Assembly: GCA_031769625.1 (NCBI GenBank)
Contig: JAUIMM010000088.1
Location: 5,037,501 to 5,101,500, forward strand
From: Taudactylus pleione
Lineage: Eukaryota; Chordata; Amphibia; Anura; Myobatrachidae
Length of the DNA stretch: 64,000 bases
Direction: 5' to 3'
Of the stretch, positions 12,614 to 24,545 are shown piece by piece. Both the position numbers and the translations under genes were made by a program. Position 1 is the stretch's first letter. The number at the start of each line of letters is the position of its first letter. The notes beneath the pieces are model-generated. The model saw nothing but the letters and a program-made list of their open reading frames with translations. It was not told where the DNA came from and ran no database searches.

Positions 12614-15467
12614 AGATACATGGAGGCATAAGTGCTAGATACATGGAGGCATAAGTGTTAGATACATGGAGGCATAAGTGCTAGATGCATGGAGGTATAA
12701 GTGTTAGATGCATGGAGGTATAAGTGCTAGATGCATGGAGGCATAAGTGCTAGATACATGGAGGTATAAGTGCTAGATACATGGAGGTATAAGTGCTAGA
12801 TACTTGGAGGCATAAGTGCTAGATACATGGAGGCATAAGTGCTAGGTACATGGAGGTATAAGTGCTAGATACATGGAGGCATAAGTGCTAGATACATGGA
12901 GGCATAAGTGCTAGAAACATGGAGGTAGAAGTGCTAGAGAGGCATAAGTGCTAGATACATGGAGGCATAAGTGCTAGATACATGAAGGCATAGGTGCTAG
13001 ATACATGGAGGCATAAGTGCTGGATACATGGAGGCATAAGTGCTAGATACATGGAGGCATAAGTGCTAGATACATGGAGGCATAAGTGCTAGATACATGG
13101 ACGCATAAGTGCTAGATACATGGAGGCATAAGTGCTAGATACATGGAGGTATAAGTGCTAGATACATGGAGGCATAAGTGTTAGATACATGGAGGTATAA
13201 GTGGTAGAATCATGGAGGTATAAGTGCTAGATACATGGAGGCATAAGTGCTAGATACATGGAGGCATAAGTGCTAGATACATGGAGGTATGAGTGCTATA
13301 TACATGGAGGTATAAGTGCTAGATACATGGAGGCATAAGTGCTAGATACATGGAGGTATAAGTGCTAGATACATGGAGGTATAAGTGCTAGGGAGGCATA
13401 AGTGCTAGATACATGGAGGCATAAGTGCTAGATACATGGAGGTATAAGTGCTAGGGAGGCATAAGTGCTAGATACATGGAGGTATAAGTGCTAGATACAT
13501 GGAGGCATAAGTGCTAGATACATGGAGGTATAAGTGCTAGGGAGGCATAAGTGCTAGATACATGGAGGGATAAGTACTAGATACATGGAGGCATAAGTGC
13601 TAGATACATGGAGGTATAAGTGCTAGATACATGGAGGTATAAGTGCTAGATACATGGAGGCATAAGTGCTAGATACATGGAGGTAGAAGTGCTAGATACA
13701 TGGAGGTAGAAGTGCTAGATACATGGAGGCATAAGTGCTAGATACATGGAGGTATAAGTGCTAGATACATGGAGGCATAAGTGCTAGATACATGGAGGCA
13801 TAAGTGCTAGGGAGGCATAAGTGCTAGATACATGGAGGTATAAGTGCTAGATACATGGAGGCATAAGTGCTAGATACATGGAGGTAGAGTGCTAGATACA
13901 TGGAGGCATAAGTGCTAGGGAGGCATAAGTGCTAGATACATGGAGGTATAAGTGCTAGATACTTGGAGGTATAAGTGCTAGATACATGAAGGCATAAGTG
14001 CTAGATACATGGAGGCATAAGTGCTAGGTACATGGAGGTATAAGTGCTAGATACATGGAGGCATAAGTGCTAGATACATGGAGGTAGAGTGCTAGATACA
14101 TGGAGGCATAAGTGCTAGATACATGGAGGTAGAAGTGCTAGATACATGGAGGCATAAGTGCTAGATACATGGAGGCATAAGTGCTAGATACATGGAGGTA
14201 GAAGTGCTAGGGAGGCATAAGTGCTAGATACATGGAGGTATAAGTGCTAGATACATGGAGGCATAAGTGCTAGATACATGAAGGCATAGGTGCTAGATAC
14301 ATGGAGGCATAAGTGCTGGATACATGGAGGCATAAGTGCTAGATACATGGAGGCATAAGTGCTTGATACATGGAGGCATAAGTGCTAGATACATGGACGC
14401 ATAAGTGCTAGATACATGGAGGCATAAGTGCTAGATACATGGAGGTATTAGTGCTAGATACATGGAGGCATAAGTGCTAGATACATGGAGGCATAAGTGG
14501 TAGAATCATGGAGGTATAAGTGCTAGATACATGGAGGCATAAGTGTTAGATACATGGAGGCATAAGTGCTAGATACATGGAGGTATAAATGCTAGATACA
14601 TGGAGGTATAAGTGCTAGATACATGGAGGCATAAGTGCTAGATACATGGAGGTATAAGTGCTAGGGAGGCATAAGTGCTAGATACATGGAGGTATAAGTG
14701 CTAGATACATAGAGGTATAAGTGGTAGAATCATGGAGGTATAAGTGCTAGATACATGGACACATAAGTGCTAGATACATGGAGGTATAAGTGCTAGATAC
14801 ATGGAGGTATAAGTGCTAGATACATGGAGGCATAAGTGCTAGATACATGGAGGTATAAGTGCTAGGGAGGCATAAGTGCTAGATACATGGAGGCATAAGT
14901 GCTAGATACATGGAGGTATAAGTGGTAGAATCATGGAGGTATAAGTGCTAGATACATGGACGCATAAGTGCTAGATACATGGAGGTATAAGTGCTAGATA
15001 CATGGAGGTATAAGTGCTAGATACATGGAGGCATAAGTGCTTGATACATGGAGGTATAAGTGCTAGGGAGGTATAAGTGCTAGATACATGGAGGTATAAG
15101 TGCTAGATACATGGAGGTATAAGTGCTAGATACATGGAGGCATAAGTGCTAGATACATGGAGGTATAAGTGCTAGATACATGGAGGCATAAGTGCTAGAT
15201 ACATGGAGGTATAAGTGCTAGGGAGGCATAAGTGCTATATACATGGAGGTATAAGTGCTAGATACATGGAGGTATAAGTGCTAGATACATGGAGGTATAA
15301 GCGCTAGATACATGGAGGCATAAGTGCTAGATACATGGAGGTATAAGTGCTAGGTACATGGAGGCATAAGTGCTAGATACATGGAGGTATACGTGCTAGA
15401 TAAATGGAGGCATACGTGCTAGATACATGGAGGCATAAGTGCTAGATACATGGAGGCATTAGTGCTA
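12614..15467. repeat. 23-bp minisatellite, about 124 units
   Basis: A tandem array of the 23-bp unit AGATACATGGAGGCATAAGT GCT. Units differ mainly at GGCATAAG versus GGTATAAG versus GGTAGAAG. A shortened ~17-bp unit lacking ATACATG (seen as CTAGGGAGGCATAAG) recurs at many places, and longer blocks such as GGTAGAATCATGGAGGTATAAG recur together, pointing to block duplication within the array. No reading frame is sustained. It lies in the 33.5-kb asic1 intron. Confidence 0.97.
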
Positions 15468-18400
15468 TGAGTAATCCTGCAAATCAATGATTAATAAGTA
15501 CTTTTACATTTTATGAAATTCACCGTTATTTATCCTTGTTATATTGTAAACATATAGAAAACCATCTCCACAAAGCAAATCAATTAATTTATAATAACAC
15601 CTCGGATGCATTCATCCTCACATTGCTAATCTGCTCGGTAACCCTGCTACCCACCGGCCACCTCCATTGCCTGTGTCACATGCAACTTTGTCTAACACTA
15701 GCACAACAGTAGGGGTGTAACTAAAGACGTATAGTCCCCATAGCAGAACTCTGTAAGCTTCCCATAAACAATATCCCCTGCTGGGGGCTGAAGGCCTGAA
15801 GCTGACGACCTGAATTGCCAGGGAATAGCAGGGATATATATAACAGGCAGGTTGGTCTGCAGTTACAGACTGGTAAATGGGAATAGCAGGGGTAATAAAC
15901 ATAACTGGGTGAGAGTGTTTTTAAGAAAAATCCCAATTTTAATGCAGCATGCTGTGGAGACACCTACCTCCCAACCCCCCATCGGCGCAAGTATTGGGAC
16001 CTTCCAGCCAAAAGTCTGTCATCTACCAGTACTAAAGGTAGTTAATGAGCGACTCTAATGACTCTAATGACACACTGTACTATTTATCCCATCTGCCTAA
16101 CAATTAAACCCCAGCCCTCATCTTCACCATGATAAAGCACCCTCAATATTAGGTAACAACTCCCCACCACCAATATCCTATCCCCCCACCAGCAAAGCCA
16201 TAACTAGACTTCTTGGTGCCCTGTGCCAGAGAGAGCATTGGCGCGATAGGGGCAGCCAGGAGATGCTGGGGATAAAAGAAGAGGAAGCTACAAGTGAGAA
16301 TGATAATAAACAGGAAAATTGACAGGCCCAAACAGCACCCCCTGCCCTGCGGTGCCCTGTGCCATGGCACTGATCGCACTACCCTAGTTACGGCGATGCC
16401 CACCAGTTGGAAAGAGATCTCTTGCCATGCGGAGGCCTACCACGCATGGGTGCTGATGCTGGAGAGTGGACCCCTAACCACCCCTCTCCAGAGAAGCACT
16501 TACCCCCTAGCTGTAGGCCAGGCAGTGGATGCAAAGGTTACTCCTTTGCACACCAGCGTGCAGAACACTACCTCCTACAACATACACACTCATCTCCTGA
16601 AATACTACTGTTAACATTTTGAAGATCTCATTGGCTATAGTTTGTTCTAACTCTGCCCACTTCAAATAGGGGGAACACATATGAACAGGTGATGTAGACA
16701 GCAGAATGACAAGAAAGTGGTGCACTGCTCATACACTGGTCAGTCACAACATAGAAAGGAGGCTATTGTTTTGCATTGGGAAGATACCAGGATAAGGCCA
16801 AGTGGCATCATGAGGGGGTGCAGTCCACTCCCAGGTGTCACCCTTGGAGGGGGTGACACCAAAATGCCGGCTGCTCTGCAGTGACAGGAGCTGAGTGCTG
16901 CAGTGTGACATTCTCCTGCAGCACCCGGCTCCTGTCATAGAGGATGAGCAGACTGCCCAGTCTCAAGGGGCAGCCCAGCATCTCCGATGATGCTGGGTTG
17001 CCCCCGGAGTGGTGTTATCCGGAGCCCCCGTGAGGCCACGCCCCTTAATTTAGCCCATGCCCCCTTTTGGCCGGACATCCAGAGTGCACACCAGGTGTCA
17101 CCAGATCCAGTGACGCCTATGGATAAGGCTCTCCAGTTGTTTTGAAACTACAAGTCCCAGAATGCCTTGTCAACCTGCTGGAACTTGATGTTTCTGCTGG
17201 CTTCCATTATTGTTTCATTTCATCTAAAAATAAAACCCCCAGCTACAGTACACAGTTTAGGTGTTGGCTAATCACTTATGTGTGAGGATGCTGGCACATT
17301 CATAGTCAGATATACAGCACTTGTTTAATTATCTTTAGCTGTGAAGGTTAATGGAGACGAAAGGGAAAATAGAGCTTAATATATTATTAAAAATTACAGC
17401 TGTGGCTATATAGAAGTCATTTTCTTCTGTGCCCGTCTCTCAAGGAGCGAGTGATTATTATGCCTCATAACTGCTTGTACCAGCCTAGCTACACAACAAC
17501 AACAATCATCACAGCAGCCCAGCAGGTCCGGAGCCCGTCAGACAAATGAGATTACCACTTTAAAGATCATATGTCACCTAAACACTGTGGACACAGACAG
17601 TTTGTGGGCTGTATATTTTAATGTTTATAAAAATACATTAAGAAATATTGACTCGTGTATGCATGACACAGTTATCTAGCAAGAAGATGTCATCGGTTCC
17701 TAGTGAATGCATTGGATAATATCTTATGAATTTATTACCTAAACGTGCTGCCCCCAGTAAAGCGAGGTACACACCTGACATATGTGCCAACAACTAGACT
17801 AATTCCGGTGACCGAAAACATCTTACTAACACCAGATGTGGAGCGTGATGTTACACAATAATTGCTTAGTTTCAAACAATCACATGGACTACAAATCGTT
17901 GAATTGACGTTTGTTATATCCAGGATCAGCCTGATCTCAGTACACATTACAAATTCCGAATGAAGCCTATCGTTGAGACCATCATAGCATGTGCAGCACA
18001 CACTATGTCTGTGACAGGTCCGACGGGACCGTTCCTGGTCCCTGGTGCAGCGTACACACTAAATTCTCAGGCCAAGGACCCAATATCTGACAGGTTGCCA
18101 GCGTGTGGCAATGGTGTATCTATCTAATGGGTGCAGGGTGTACAGTGCACAAGAGCCCCTGGCCACACCGCACACCCTGCACCCATATGAGTGAGGCCGA
18201 TGCTGCAGAGCAGCAAACATCAGAGCAGTGGCCATTTTCCCTGTGATTTGCGCATACGTAGTAGAGATGTGCCCGGTCACCATTTTCCTGGAGATCTGCG
18301 TCAAGCCAGAATCTACTGTGCCCTCTCCTCTTTTAAAACACCCATGGTATGTACCCATCCCATCTCAGGTCTCAATTGCAACAATACAAATCCTTTTTTA

Positions 18401-19578
18401 TGACACTGCAAGGTTACATTTGTGTAAGCGATTTTTACATAGGCTATAACCTGTAATAGTGCTAATAGTGGAGGTCACCGGATGTCTCTCAAGAGCTTAG
18501 TGGGCATGCTTCTGCCAGTATATGGGCAGTTCCCACTCTCATTAATGGTCTGGATTATTCATTGCTAACCAGAAGAGCTGCCTATAGGCATGTGTAGGGA
18601 TGGACAAATGTTGCTCCCGTATCGATAACTGAATCGATAGAGGATTGGCCCTGGAAAATTGATGATAATCATGGAAATAATATATAGCATTGGCAGAACG
18701 GGGATTGGCGTTTAGATGTATGGACCGCATAATACTGTCTCAAATACAGAAAGAAGGCAAAGACTATTGACTTCAAACTAACATACTGTAGTATTATTCA
18801 TTCTCACCGTTAGCCAACACCAACATACGTTTGCAGGGAGGTGAAGAAATAGAACATCAAAGTCAAACTTTCTAAAACTTTCATCCCATATGAAATGAAA
18901 AATGTAAGTTTTAATGGGAAGATGTATTAAGCCTCTACAGAGGGCAAACGGCAAATTTGCCCAAAACAATCAATCAGTTCCCAGCTATCATTTATCTAGT
19001 ACAGTCTATAAAATGATGGGTGGAATCGATTTGATTGTTGTGGGGAACGTTGCTACTTGTCCACTTTAGAAGCTTGATCTCCCCCTTAGTGTTCCCCTAA
19101 AATAATGCATGGATTTACTTTATTTATGGTTTAAATTAATCATGAGAACGAGGCGATCTCAGGACTGTTTTTATCTCTTACTTTGCTCAAAGTCTGTCTA
19201 GAAATGTTTATCCTCCATAGAGCTACTGGAAGATGTATAGCCCATACAGTACTTGCCGAATTTTGATACCGGAGTAGAGGTCCAAGTGAAAAGTGCAGGG
19301 GGCATGGTGACACAATGTGTATTACCAAGGTGCCAGACCCCACAGTGTAATGTCTCAAGGATCCGATTTGCAGCAAATAACGTAAACAAGGCCCATCTAC
19401 TACACTAGGGAAGTGGATGTAAACTACTGTAGGAGGGATCCTTGCTGTCTCAGGAGACAGGGAGCACCCCCTGAAAATCATGACTCTCACAGCCATTTCA
19501 GAAGATTAGGCAAGTATGGGTTACATCATCTGTTCTAAGCTGGTTGAAAAATCAATTTTTTGCAGAGTGAAAATGACT
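15468..19578. other. asic1 intron, anonymous sequence with repeat fragments
   Basis: No exon or intact element could be supported. A segment at 17758-18062 begins TAAAGCGAGGTACACACC and ends near GCGTACACACT, resembling the ends of the 21-kb MITEs but degraded. A segment at 18112-18363 (TGGGTGCAGGGTGTACAGTGCAC ...) is related to 52795-53165 and is partly self-complementary. Sequence at 16185-17115 contains fragments of the GTGTCACCCTTGG repeat also flanking 46519 and 49046. Confidence 0.45.
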
Positions 19579-20397
19579 GGCCTATTCATCAACACTAAAA
19601 TAACGTTTTTAAAGGCATTTTCCTTAATTAACGTTATTTTAGTATTCATGAACACACTTAGCACAGTAGATAAAACTGATATCGCCTTGCTAAGTCCCCC
19701 TGCGTTAATTTCCACACTCCCCATACATTAGTATGGGGATATGGAAATTATGGTATTCATCAAATTCCAAAAATTATGTATTTTCGGAATTTTATGGTGT
19801 TACTATTCGCCACTGTGAGGTGGCGTATAGTAGGTAACACTTACCTGCTTCCAGCTGGGCAGGTCCCCCGGCGTCTCCTTCCGGCGCTCTGGTCTCTCCT
19901 TTGGCTCCGACTGCTATGCTGACATTGTGTTCTCCCATCAGAACACAATAAAGTTTAGAAAAAAACAAACATTTTTTTTTTCTAAACAGTACTGTGCTCT
20001 TCTGGGAGAACACGTGACAGCATAGCAGATGGAGCCGGTGGCTGCTGCGCGGGCAGGTAAGTGCTGAACGGGGGGAGGTGAGCGGGAGGGGGGTGGGGGG
20101 GCAGGTGAGCAGAGGGGGGGGACACAAACTTACCGCAGGTGTAAGCAGTGCTGCGCATGCGCTGGTTTTACAGATGTAACAGTGCATGCGCAGCACGGAG
20201 TCCAGCTGCGGTAAGTTAGAGCAGGCAGGGATATCTATTTATTTCCCGAAAAGCTGTCATCGCAAAAATAACAGCTTTTCGGAATAGATAGTTATGGGGA
20301 GGAGGAATGATGAATTCCTCCTGTAATTAAGTAGAACTCCATGCGAGTTCTAAACCTAATTACCTCCTGAGAAACTTTAGGTATGATGAATAGGCCC
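19579..20397. mobile_element. MITE with GGCCTATTCATCA ends (copy 1)
   Basis: Left end GGCCTATTCATCAACACTAA, right end TGATGAATAGGCC. It shares its interior with the element at 33228-33676, for example CTTTTCGGAATAGATA and GAATGATGAATTCCTCC, so both are copies of one family. This copy is longer, with a GC-rich insert around 19840-20200 that encodes only a low-complexity frame. Non-coding. Confidence 0.7.
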
Positions 20398-21005
20398 CTG
20401 TGTCCCTTACAGTAGCAATGACCTCCCCTAAAAACGGCACCTTCTCAACTCTTTTACCTGATTTAATAATCCACAAAACAAAATCTTGGCTTTGCACTGC
20501 TCTATAAAAAACGGAAGCATTGATGTGCAGGGAACACCTTCACACCCCTTCCTCCCATTGGCTGGTACCGATTCTTCCTACCGTCATCTTGTGCCTTAAT
20601 CTCCCTTCCTAAATGACAGCTATTGTTTGCGCTTCCAATTTCCCTGCATCTTATCATTTTTACAATAACAGCTCAAGAGTGTGGTGAGACTGAATAGATG
20701 ACCTTTACTTCTATGCGTTGGATTACAGGAAAGTGGAATCCATCAGAACACAGAGGCTGATTTGCCTTTCCACATCTAGATCTGATACACAGTCACCTTT
20801 TTTTTTTACAGTAAAAAGAATTTTACATAACAATGTCACCGAGTCCTCTACATAGCAATATTCATGTTATTTACATGCTAATATGTGGGAGACAATACAG
20901 TTGTTGGAAATAATGAAGTTATAGTTGTTGCCATTGAAGTCGGAGACAGCCATGCAGTTAACACTTTAATAACACTGTAGTAACAATATAAACTGGTGAT
21001 GAGAA

Positions 21006-21220
21006 TAAAGCTGGATACACACCTTGCGAACACGCTGTACGAACGCGCAATGTATCATTACATGAAACTACAATGCCTCGTTCATTGAATGTGATGATTC
21101 AATGAACGATGGCCGGGAGAAACGGATCAGGCGTACACACTATACAATATGCATGATATAGCTTTTCAATTCGCATCGGGTCTATAAATCTTATATATCG
21201 TATGGTGTGAACCCAGCTTA
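21006..21220. mobile_element. MITE with TAAAGCTGGATACACAC ends
   Basis: Starts TAAAGCTGGATACACACC and ends GGTGTGAACCCAGCTTA, an imperfect terminal inverted repeat around 215 bp without coding content. A related element follows about 100 bp later. Confidence 0.6.
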
Positions 21221-21317
21221 AGAGTGATAACGAGCAACGTTACTAATATGTTGTCATACGGGAATAGGACTCAGGTTCTAATGCAGGCACTGCCTTCTGG
21301 AGCTCTCTTCTCTAGAC

Positions 21318-21679
21318 TAAAGCTGGCCACACACACATAGCGATATTTTATCCGATCTGTCCGATTCCGACACATTGGAACGACAGATCGTGTAAAATAT
21401 GGCCAAATCCTGAGTAAATCATAAGTCCCCACTCATGATCACGATGCGATGCGTGTCCCCGCTGGTCGACATCGCATCTTCAGATCTGCCGTGCAGTAGG
21501 GCAGATCTGACAATCTAGGAGGCGATGCACTGTGAAAGTCTAGATGCAGGAGAGATCGTATGAAGATTGGACACCACATTGTGTGCAGAGCTGCCGGGGA
21601 GAGTTCCAAGGGAAATCGTACACAAATCGTACACATCGGCTGATCGTGTGTAGATCGCCATGTGTGTGGTCACCTTTAA
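21318..21679. mobile_element. MITE with TAAAGCTGGCCACACAC ends
   Basis: Starts TAAAGCTGGCCACACACACA and ends in GTGTGTGGTCACCTTTAA. About 362 bp, rich in GATCG/CGATC motifs, no coding frame. Same general family as 21006-21220 and 7385-7689. Confidence 0.6.
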
Positions 21680-23006
21680 TGTAGCAAGAGCAGTGTTTTA
21701 GAAAAAACAGAGCCATTACCTGGATGTTTGAAGAAATATTCCCCTTCTCCTATCAGAGCTTTTCCATCAATTCATACACACCCGGGCTAAAGCTCCCTGG
21801 CACACATTTCATACTACGAAATCACATCTGCTGATCACATGTGTAAGCAAACTGCCAGATGGCCCATAGTTGATAAGGGCCCTGAGGTAGAGGCCAATGT
21901 CGTTATCTGGATAGTGGCATCACACAGAACGTTTTATACAAAGCGGATCAATTTCTTGGACATACAGGGTCAGTCTCTCCGCAGAGAATATTCTCCGTGT
22001 AACAAGCAGCAGGGGGTCTCTGATCAGGAATTGAGGAAGGACGGAATCCCAGGGCGAAAATATGTATGGAAGGAATGTTGACGCTTCGGGAGATTACAGA
22101 ATGAAGGACTATGGCTCATGGCAAAGACAGATTTAGCACCCCAGAGTAGGAGTCCAGACAAGAATACAGAAGGACAAGCCAGCGTCAGGATCACATAGCA
22201 GGCAGTCTTACAGCATAGGGTCAAAACTGAAATAGGTCGTTAATGAGTGAACCATCAATGCCTTGTGTGCTAATACACTGTGGGATATATTAGAGAAATA
22301 TTGTCTGTTACAGCTCACACCGAATAGAGTTGCTAGCCAAAAGCAAGTGAGTCTTCTGTATGGTAATGGCTGGAAATATGCGCAGCTGGAGATCACAACC
22401 CCACTGAATTGAAACAGCCCCTTGGAGTCAATTCAAAGACATTTAGAGACGGACGCAGAACCAATTCAGTTCCATCTGTCCACTAGTTTTTTACTGCACC
22501 TGGCTGCTGTGTGCATGAGCCATGATACTGCTGGGGCTCCGGACGCAGGGTGGGGGAAGTCGCAGCCTGTCAATCATTTTAGGAGGAGACGGGGAACGTT
22601 GCACAGAACGGAAGTGTGTCTCCTCCGTTTTGTGGGAGTGCCGAGGCTAATGATTGTATCTTACGATGCAGACTTACTGGCCTCGGTAGCATATGTAGAT
22701 GTGACTGTCATCCTGAGTTGCCTGCCTGATGGCTGTGTTGCAAAACTATCTTCCAACTAAAGAAATTGCAGTCACACCAGCAAAACAGAGATATCACACA
22801 GGTTACTCTGCAGCTAAGAAACAGATCAGAGCTTTTCCTATTTACTTTATACATATTAGAAATTAATATTTGCTTTTTTTATATAAATGGTCTGATTTTA
22901 TAATTATTGTACATGAAATTGTGTTCCTATGTTTTATTACATAATTATAGGGCTCACAGTTACTGACCAATGTCCACTCTACGATTTTGTAAATAGCTGC
23001 AACGAA
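21680..23006. other. asic1 intron, nothing recognised
   Basis: AT-rich intronic sequence. Open frames here are short and show no recognisable motif. No inverted-repeat-bounded element was seen. Confidence 0.4.
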
Positions 23007-23084
23007 CTCTATTTAGAAGTGTGTTATAAATAATGGTAAATCTTGCTAGCTTTACCATTATTTATAACACACTTCTAAATAGAG
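23007..23084. repeat. perfect 34-bp inverted repeat with 10-bp loop
   Basis: Arms 23007-23040 and 23051-23084 are exact reverse complements (CTCTATTTAGAAGTGTGTTA... ), separated by TCTTGCTAGC. A 13-bp direct repeat (CTGTAAAAACAAG) follows immediately. It would form a stable hairpin on either strand. It may be a very short MITE or a hairpin-RNA source; neither can be decided from sequence alone. Confidence 0.9.
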
Positions 23085-23295
23085 TAGCTGTAAAAACAAG
23101 CTGTAAAAACAAGTGATCCATGAGCACTGCTGCTGGGTACATTGGTAATACAGTACTTTTTAAATGCTTGTGTTGTAGACAAGTCCACAAGTCTGTCCTC
23201 TATAATCCCCATGTCTGTTTCTATAGTTTCTATATTTTGCATAACGCTACCTGATTTTTCAAGATTAAGATTTTTCATTAAATAACCATAACAAA

Positions 23296-23806
23296 CATAG
23301 CAGGAGACTGGCTTGTACTCTGCTCTCCATAGCAGGAGACTGGCTTGTACTCTGCTCTCCATAGCAGGAGACTGGCCTGTACTAGGCTCTCCATAGCAGG
23401 AGACTGGCCTGTACTAGGCTCTCCATAGCAGGAGATTGGCTTGTACTCTGCTCTCCATAGCAGGAGACTGGCTTGTTCTCTGCTCTCCATAGCAGGAGAC
23501 TGGCTTGTACTCTGCTCTCCATAGCAGGAGACTGGCTTGTACTCTGCTCTCCATAGCAGGAGACTGGCTTGTACTCTGCTCTCCATAGCAGGAGACTGGC
23601 TTGTACTCTGCTCTCCATAGCAGGAGACTGGCTTGTACTCTGCTCTCCATAGCAGGAGACTGGCTTGTACTCTGCTCTCCATAGCAGGAGACTGGCTTGT
23701 TCTCTGCTCTCCATAGCAGGAGACTGGCTTGTTCTCTGCTCTCCATAGCAGGAGACTGGCTTGTTCTCTGCTCTCCATAGCAGGAGACTGGCTTGTACTC
23801 TGCTCT
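23296..23806. repeat. 32-bp minisatellite, 16 units
   Basis: Sixteen head-to-tail copies of the unit CATAGCAGGAGACTGGCTTG TACTCTGCTCTC with few substitutions (TACT/TTCT, GCTT/GCCT). Because 32 is not a multiple of three and the unit has no stop on the minus strand, long frames of repeated MESRVQASLLLWRA-like peptides run through all three minus frames; these are artefacts and not a gene. Confidence 0.97.
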
Positions 23807-24208
23807 CGGCAGCCAGAGTTGCTATTGACTCAAAATGTCATTGACCCAAAGTAAAATCAATATCTGAATTAAATAACAAAATCTTGTCCGGACTAAAAAA
23901 ATACTGCTTTGCTTTATCAACATTTGTTACAAATGTAAAAAAATTATTTTAAGATACCTGGTTTAATTGCGTTCCACCATAAGTCCAGCCCCTTTAAAGT
24001 CATTTTTATTTGTCTTCAATTACTTTCGTCAATGTTGTTACTATGAATTAGGGGTGAGCGGGTTCGGATTTCTGAAATCCGAACCCCCCCGAGCCTCCCC
24101 GATCCGAGTCCGATCCGAATCAGGCTCGACTATTCCCGCCTGACTCGGATCTGAAATCGAGGCAAAACGTCATCATCCCGCCTTCCGAGTCTCGCGGGTT
24201 TTGGATCC

Positions 24209-24215
24209 TATATAA
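24209..24215 (+). promoter_or_regulatory. probable TATA box of the hAT transposase
   Basis: TATATAA followed by GG, about 160 bp inside the left end and upstream of a GC-rich stretch, in the right orientation for the transposase frame starting at 27821. In the related copy at 55979-61152 the corresponding site (near 61093) reads CTATGTAAGG, a weakened match. Inference from position and motif only. Confidence 0.5.
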
Positions 24216-24545
24216 GGTACCCGCGTCGGCGCCATTTTCTCACTCGGCTGTGGACAGTGAAGAGGGAGGGTGGGAGTTAGGGCTGTGTAGTGTAGTGTAG
24301 TGTAGTGCTGCTGTTGTCCACTACTTCAAAGTCCATAGGGGCTGGCTGTGTTGTGCTGTGCTGCTGTTGTTAATAGGGGCTGTGTCCACTACTTCAAAGT
24401 CCATAGGGGCTGGCTGGACTGTGTTGTGCAGTCAGTTCTCCATAGGGGCTGTGTCCACTCCAAAGTCCTGTGCAGTATCCCAGTCCTAAAGGGGTGCTGT
24501 AGTGTTGTCCAGGGGGTGCTCTGTCCATCAGGGGTGCTCCCCCCA

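Noticed and set aside
12614..15467. Possible CRISPR-like or centromeric array
   Set aside because: Units are directly adjacent with no unique spacers, in a vertebrate intron; it is a minisatellite.
23278..23778. Long minus-strand frame with MESREQASLLLWRA repeats
   Set aside because: Produced by a stop-free 32-bp tandem repeat; all three minus frames give the same peptide, and there is no other coding evidence.
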